From: Methyloversatilis sp.
Lineage (GTDB): Bacteria > Pseudomonadota > Gammaproteobacteria > Burkholderiales > Rhodocyclaceae
Direction: 5' to 3'
DNA length: 64,000 nucleotides
NCBI GenBank assembly: GCA_016791045.1
Contig: JAEUNO010000014.1
Location: 1-64,000 of the forward strand
Under the pieces are notes generated by a model. It saw only the letters and a list, made by a program, of their open reading frames with translations, was not told where the DNA came from and did no database searches. The translations under genes and the position numbers were made by a program. Below, in pieces: positions 61,485 through 64,000 of this stretch. Within the stretch, counting starts at the first letter, position 1; every line of letters begins with the position of its first letter.

Positions 61485-62396
61485 TCAGCCCGTCGCTTCG
61501 GGCTTTGTCAGGCAGGGGATGTGCGACCAGTCGAAACCGGGCAGGAAGGCGAGCAACTGGCCGACGGCGTCCGACTGCGGGCGGTCGCTCAAAACCATGG
61601 CGCGCACCTCGCGTACGAAACGGGCGTCCGGCACGCGGCTGAATGACAGGCCGCCTGTGACCGCGGTCGATTCGGCCATGAAGGCAACGCCGACACCGGC
61701 CCGGACCATGGTCTGCACCCAGTCCTCGCGCGGCGTCTGCTGCACGACCTTCACGTCGACGCCGCGTTCTGCCATCACGCGCTCGATGTAGAGGCTGTAT
61801 TCGCACAGGCTGCGCTGGCAGTAGGCCTCGCCCTGCAGGTCGTTGAGCGACAGGGCCGCCAACTGGCCGAAGCGGTGGGCCGGTCCGTGTGCCACCACGA
61901 AATCCTCGGCATACAGCACCGGTCCGCTGAAGCGCCGGGCGATGGCAAAGGGCGAGGCGAGCAGCGCGACATCGATGTCGCCCTTGTCGAGCGCGTCGAT
62001 CAGCGCCTCCATCGATCCTTCGCGGAACTGGAGGTCAGCCTTGGGGAAGGCCCGCTGGAACGCGAGGAAGGCGGGGAAGATGGCGTTCAGGTCTATCGTG
62101 CAGATGATGCCGATGCGTACGGTTTCCGAGCGGTCCTGCTGCAGGCGGCGCGCCAGCTCGCGCGTCTGGCTGGTCGCGGCATAGATCTGCTGCAGGCTGG
62201 GCAGCATGGAGCGCCCGAAATCCGTCAGGCTGACCGCCACCTTGCTGCGGTCGAACAGCAGTCCGCCCAGCGCGTCTTCCAGCTTCTGTATCGCCTTGGT
62301 GAGTGCCGGTTGCGACACGAAGCAGCGTTCGGCCGCGCGCGTGAAGTTCAAGGTTTCGGCCACGGCGAGGCAGTAGCGGATCTGATAGAGCTCCAC
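61485..62396 (-). CDS. LysR-family transcriptional regulator
   Basis: This 303-residue regulator has an N-terminal winged helix-turn-helix (YCLAVAETLNFTRAAERCFV, SQPALTKAIQKLEDALGGLL) and the LysR effector domain (RIGIICTIDLNAIFPAFLAF, MVRAGVGVAFMAESTAV). The cofactor is unknown. It is transcribed away from the hypothetical gene at 62607; the shared 210-bp gap holds a good LysR-type box, so it may control that gene and itself. Confidence 0.92.
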   Translation of the reverse strand: MELYQIRYCLAVAETLNFTRAAERCFVSQPALTKAIQKLEDALGGLLFDRSKVAVSLTDFGRSMLPSLQQIYAATSQTRELARRLQQDRSETVRIGIICTIDLNAIFPAFLAFQRAFPKADLQFREGSMEALIDALDKGDIDVALLASPFAIARRFSGPVLYAEDFVVAHGPAHRFGQLAALSLNDLQGEAYCQRSLCEYSLYIERVMAERGVDVKVVQQTPREDWVQTMVRAGVGVAFMAESTAVTGGLSFSRVPDARFVREVRAMVLSDRPQSDAVGQLLAFLPGFDWSHIPCLTKPEATG

Positions 62397-62446
62397 GTTT
62401 CACTCCTGTAGAGGGCCTTCGGGCAATAAGCACGGTTTATCGCCCG

Positions 62447-62461
62447 ATGAAAACTTGTCAT
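62447..62461. promoter_or_regulatory. LysR-type binding box
   Basis: ATGAAAACTTGTCAT is ATGA-N7-TCAT, matching the T-N11-A dyad used by LysR regulators. It lies 51 bp upstream of the LysR start. Confidence 0.5.
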
Positions 62462-62606
62462 TTCCGGTGCCGGCGTCCGCTGACGACAATAACTGGTGTG
62501 TCGTTGCGGAATGCCCCTCGCACAGTATGCCCATCCACCTTGACAGTTTGACGGCCTGCGCAGCGGCGCGGCACGCCGATCGCCACCCTGGCGCAGGCGG
62601 CCCACG

Positions 62607-63215
62607 ATGACGCGCACCGCAGACAACGGACTGGAGGGGCTGCAGCGGGCCGTGGCGGCGCGGTCGCTGGGCATCGAAGCGGACGCCGGGCTGACCGATG
62701 CGCTGCTCGCGCGCTACCGGCGGGCACTCGAGCGTCGGATCACCGACGCATTGCGCCGGCGTTCTCCGTGCAGCGCCGACATGCTCGGCCGCCGATGTTT
62801 CCGAGCGCTGGTGCGGCGGCTGGTCGCCGAACGTCGTGGTGTCATCACGCTGCGGCAGGCCGAACAGATCGTGTCCGGCGGCTGGTTCGCGCAGCAGCAG
62901 ACGCTGCAGTCGCTGCCCTGGCTGGGCGAACTGGTTCGGCTGGAAGCCGCGCTCGCCGACATGACGGCCGCACCGATGACGCGGCGCAGCCTGCCCGTGA
63001 AGCTGCTGCATTTCCGTTCGGACTGGGATGTGGTCCGGATCTATGACTGGTGGCGCAGAGGCGGCCGCGGCGCGGTGCCCGCGGCCGGTGCGCGCGTTGC
63101 GGCGATCATCGTGAGTCGCCCGGGGCGCCTGCGCATCGTCCGGCTGCCCTGCGTCCAGCCGCCGCGCGTGTCGGCGACGCACGCCGGTCTCGTAACCACC
63201 CCGCCCGGCGGATAG
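62607..63215 (+). CDS. Hypothetical protein, possibly HvfC/BufC-like (DUF2063 N-terminal domain)
   Basis: This 202-residue protein has an N-terminal half (LLARYRRALERRITDALRRR, SADMLGRRCFRALVRRLVAE, SLPWLGELVRLEAALADM) that resembles the helical DUF2063 domain of HvfC/BufC proteins, which help modify small copper-binding peptides. The C-terminal half is shorter and arginine-rich. No BufA or BufB partner is nearby, so this would be an orphan. Assignment is tentative. Confidence 0.5.
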   Translation: MTRTADNGLEGLQRAVAARSLGIEADAGLTDALLARYRRALERRITDALRRRSPCSADMLGRRCFRALVRRLVAERRGVITLRQAEQIVSGGWFAQQQTLQSLPWLGELVRLEAALADMTAAPMTRRSLPVKLLHFRSDWDVVRIYDWWRRGGRGAVPAAGARVAAIIVSRPGRLRIVRLPCVQPPRVSATHAGLVTTPPGG

Positions 63216-63253
63216 CCGGGGCGGGGCGATCGCGGGAAGGTCGGGCCAGCCGA

Positions 63254-63553
63254 TCAGCCGTTGCCGTCGCCGTAATGCTTTTCGCCCATCCATTCCTTCG
63301 CGTCGAGCATGCCGTCGCCGTTCTTGTCCATCTTGCCGAAGCTCATTTCCATCGTTTTCATGAACTCGGCCTTGCTGACCATCTTGTCGCCATCGCTGTC
63401 CATCTTCTTCATGACCTCCATGGTGCGCATCTTTCCGGAGAAGTCCATGAAATACACGGATGTCTCGTCGGGACCGGCCTGAACGGTGCCGGCGGCGATC
63501 GACAACAGCAGGGTGAGCGACGCGGTGCGCAGCGACTCTTTGAGCGTAATCAT
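63254..63553 (-). CDS. Exported EF-hand calcium-binding protein
   Basis: This 99-residue periplasmic protein has a signal peptide (TASLTLLLSIAAGTVQAGPD) and two EF-hand loops, DSDGDKMVSKAEF and DKNGDGMLDAKEW, with acidic residues in the calcium-ligand positions. AAGGAG precedes ATG 63553. Role may be calcium sensing or buffering; EF-hand loops can also take lanthanides, but that is speculation here. Confidence 0.88.
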   Translation of the reverse strand: MITLKESLRTASLTLLLSIAAGTVQAGPDETSVYFMDFSGKMRTMEVMKKMDSDGDKMVSKAEFMKTMEMSFGKMDKNGDGMLDAKEWMGEKHYGDGNG

Positions 63554-63683
63554 CGGGTGACTCCTTGGTTGACGGGCGGTGACGACCCGAACCGGGAGAC
63601 TGCGCGGGCCATCGGAACGAGTATCCGAAGTGCCGCGCAGGCTGTGAAATACCAAGTTTCGATGATCCGATAACCGGCACCTA

Positions 63684-64000
63684 TCAGGCGGCCCACAGCG
63701 CCCACACCAGCGCGATCAGGATGATGACGTTCAGCCCCACGCTGAGGCCGTGCAGCAGGCCGAAGCGGCGACGGTCGCCGCGGTCGGTCGCGGCATTCAC
63801 GGCCGGGGTGACGCCCCACAGCGAAATGGCGAACAGCACGGTGCTGACGGCGGCCGCCATGCGTACTGAATGCGGCGCGTCGATCACGGCGGCGATCAGG
63901 CAGGCGGCGCCGAGCACCGCGTAGTACTTCGGAAAGAAGTTGCGCACATACACGCTGGCCCACTGCTGCGGCAACACCTTGAAGATGCCGGGCGCAACCG
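63684..64000 (-). CDS. DUF4149 membrane protein, truncated by the window edge
   Basis: The reading frame runs open to base 64000, so the start lies outside the window. The visible part contains VAPGIFKVLPQQWASVYVRN, typical of the TMEM205-like DUF4149 family, and three hydrophobic segments (YYAVLGAACLIAAVI, AAAVSTVLFAISLWGV, VGLNVIILIALVWALW). Function unknown. Confidence 0.75.
   Translation of the reverse strand, partial: VAPGIFKVLPQQWASVYVRNFFPKYYAVLGAACLIAAVIDAPHSVRMAAAVSTVLFAISLWGVTPAVNAATDRGDRRRFGLLHGLSVGLNVIILIALVWALWAA

Overview
The window is GC-rich, densely coded bacterial DNA, most likely from a betaproteobacterium of the Rhodocyclales (a Methyloversatilis-like methylotroph or relative). 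This is inferred from gene content and order: paired PQQ alcohol dehydrogenases, a tungsten-type aldehyde oxidoreductase, ffs-dnaX-ybaB-recR, petABC-sspA-sspB, a PEP-CTERM protein and a CAAX-protease-like protein. No database search was possible, so the genus is a suggestion.

Layout. 0.2-3.3 kb: a complete dctPQM TRAP transporter behind an 18-bp palindrome. 3.5-4.6 kb: a chemoreceptor broken by a frameshift. 4.7-14.7 kb: a quinoprotein alcohol-oxidation island. It holds a calcium-type PQQ dehydrogenase (minus strand, followed by a pentapeptide protein and a cytochrome c), a SoxYZ-like carrier, a zinc hydrolase, a second PQQ dehydrogenase with the lanthanide-type Asp-X-Asp signature, a sigma-54 activator and a second cytochrome c. 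Three sites with ideal -24/-12 geometry precede the carrier operon, the lanthanide-type dehydrogenase and the second cytochrome. 14.9-19.2 kb: an aorABC-like aldehyde oxidoreductase operon with a MoaD-like sulfur carrier and an unknown small protein. Together these could carry alcohol to aldehyde in the periplasm and aldehyde to acid in the cytoplasm.

19.2-33.2 kb is housekeeping: SRP RNA, dnaX, ybaB, recR, a CoA transferase, the cytochrome bc1 complex, sspA/sspB, accA and tilS, then a CAAX-protease-like protein and a LapG/LapD biofilm pair. 33.2-41.6 kb: an acyltransferase, an unknown protein, a repeat array, a 1693-residue alpha-2-macroglobulin and a carbonic anhydrase. 41.8-44.3 kb is a small toxin-antitoxin island: an Xre-RES pair, a ComJ-like protein, and an addiction module whose ParE-type toxin carries an amber codon. 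44.4-64 kb is mixed: BON lipoproteins, an M61 peptidase, a PEP-CTERM protein, PhoD, pirin, a DUF3014 protein, a dehalogenase, a membrane-anchored Mrr-like nuclease, a MoxR/VWA operon, a LysR regulator and an edge-truncated DUF4149 protein.

Four intergenic arrays of palindromic repeats (35.1, 47.8, 51.3 and 53.5 kb) are the main non-coding structure. Three share a unit of about 106-107 bp; the fourth is a different family with a 133-bp period. The largest has 12 head-to-tail copies with almost no length variation. No CRISPR, insertion sequence or tRNA gene was recognised.
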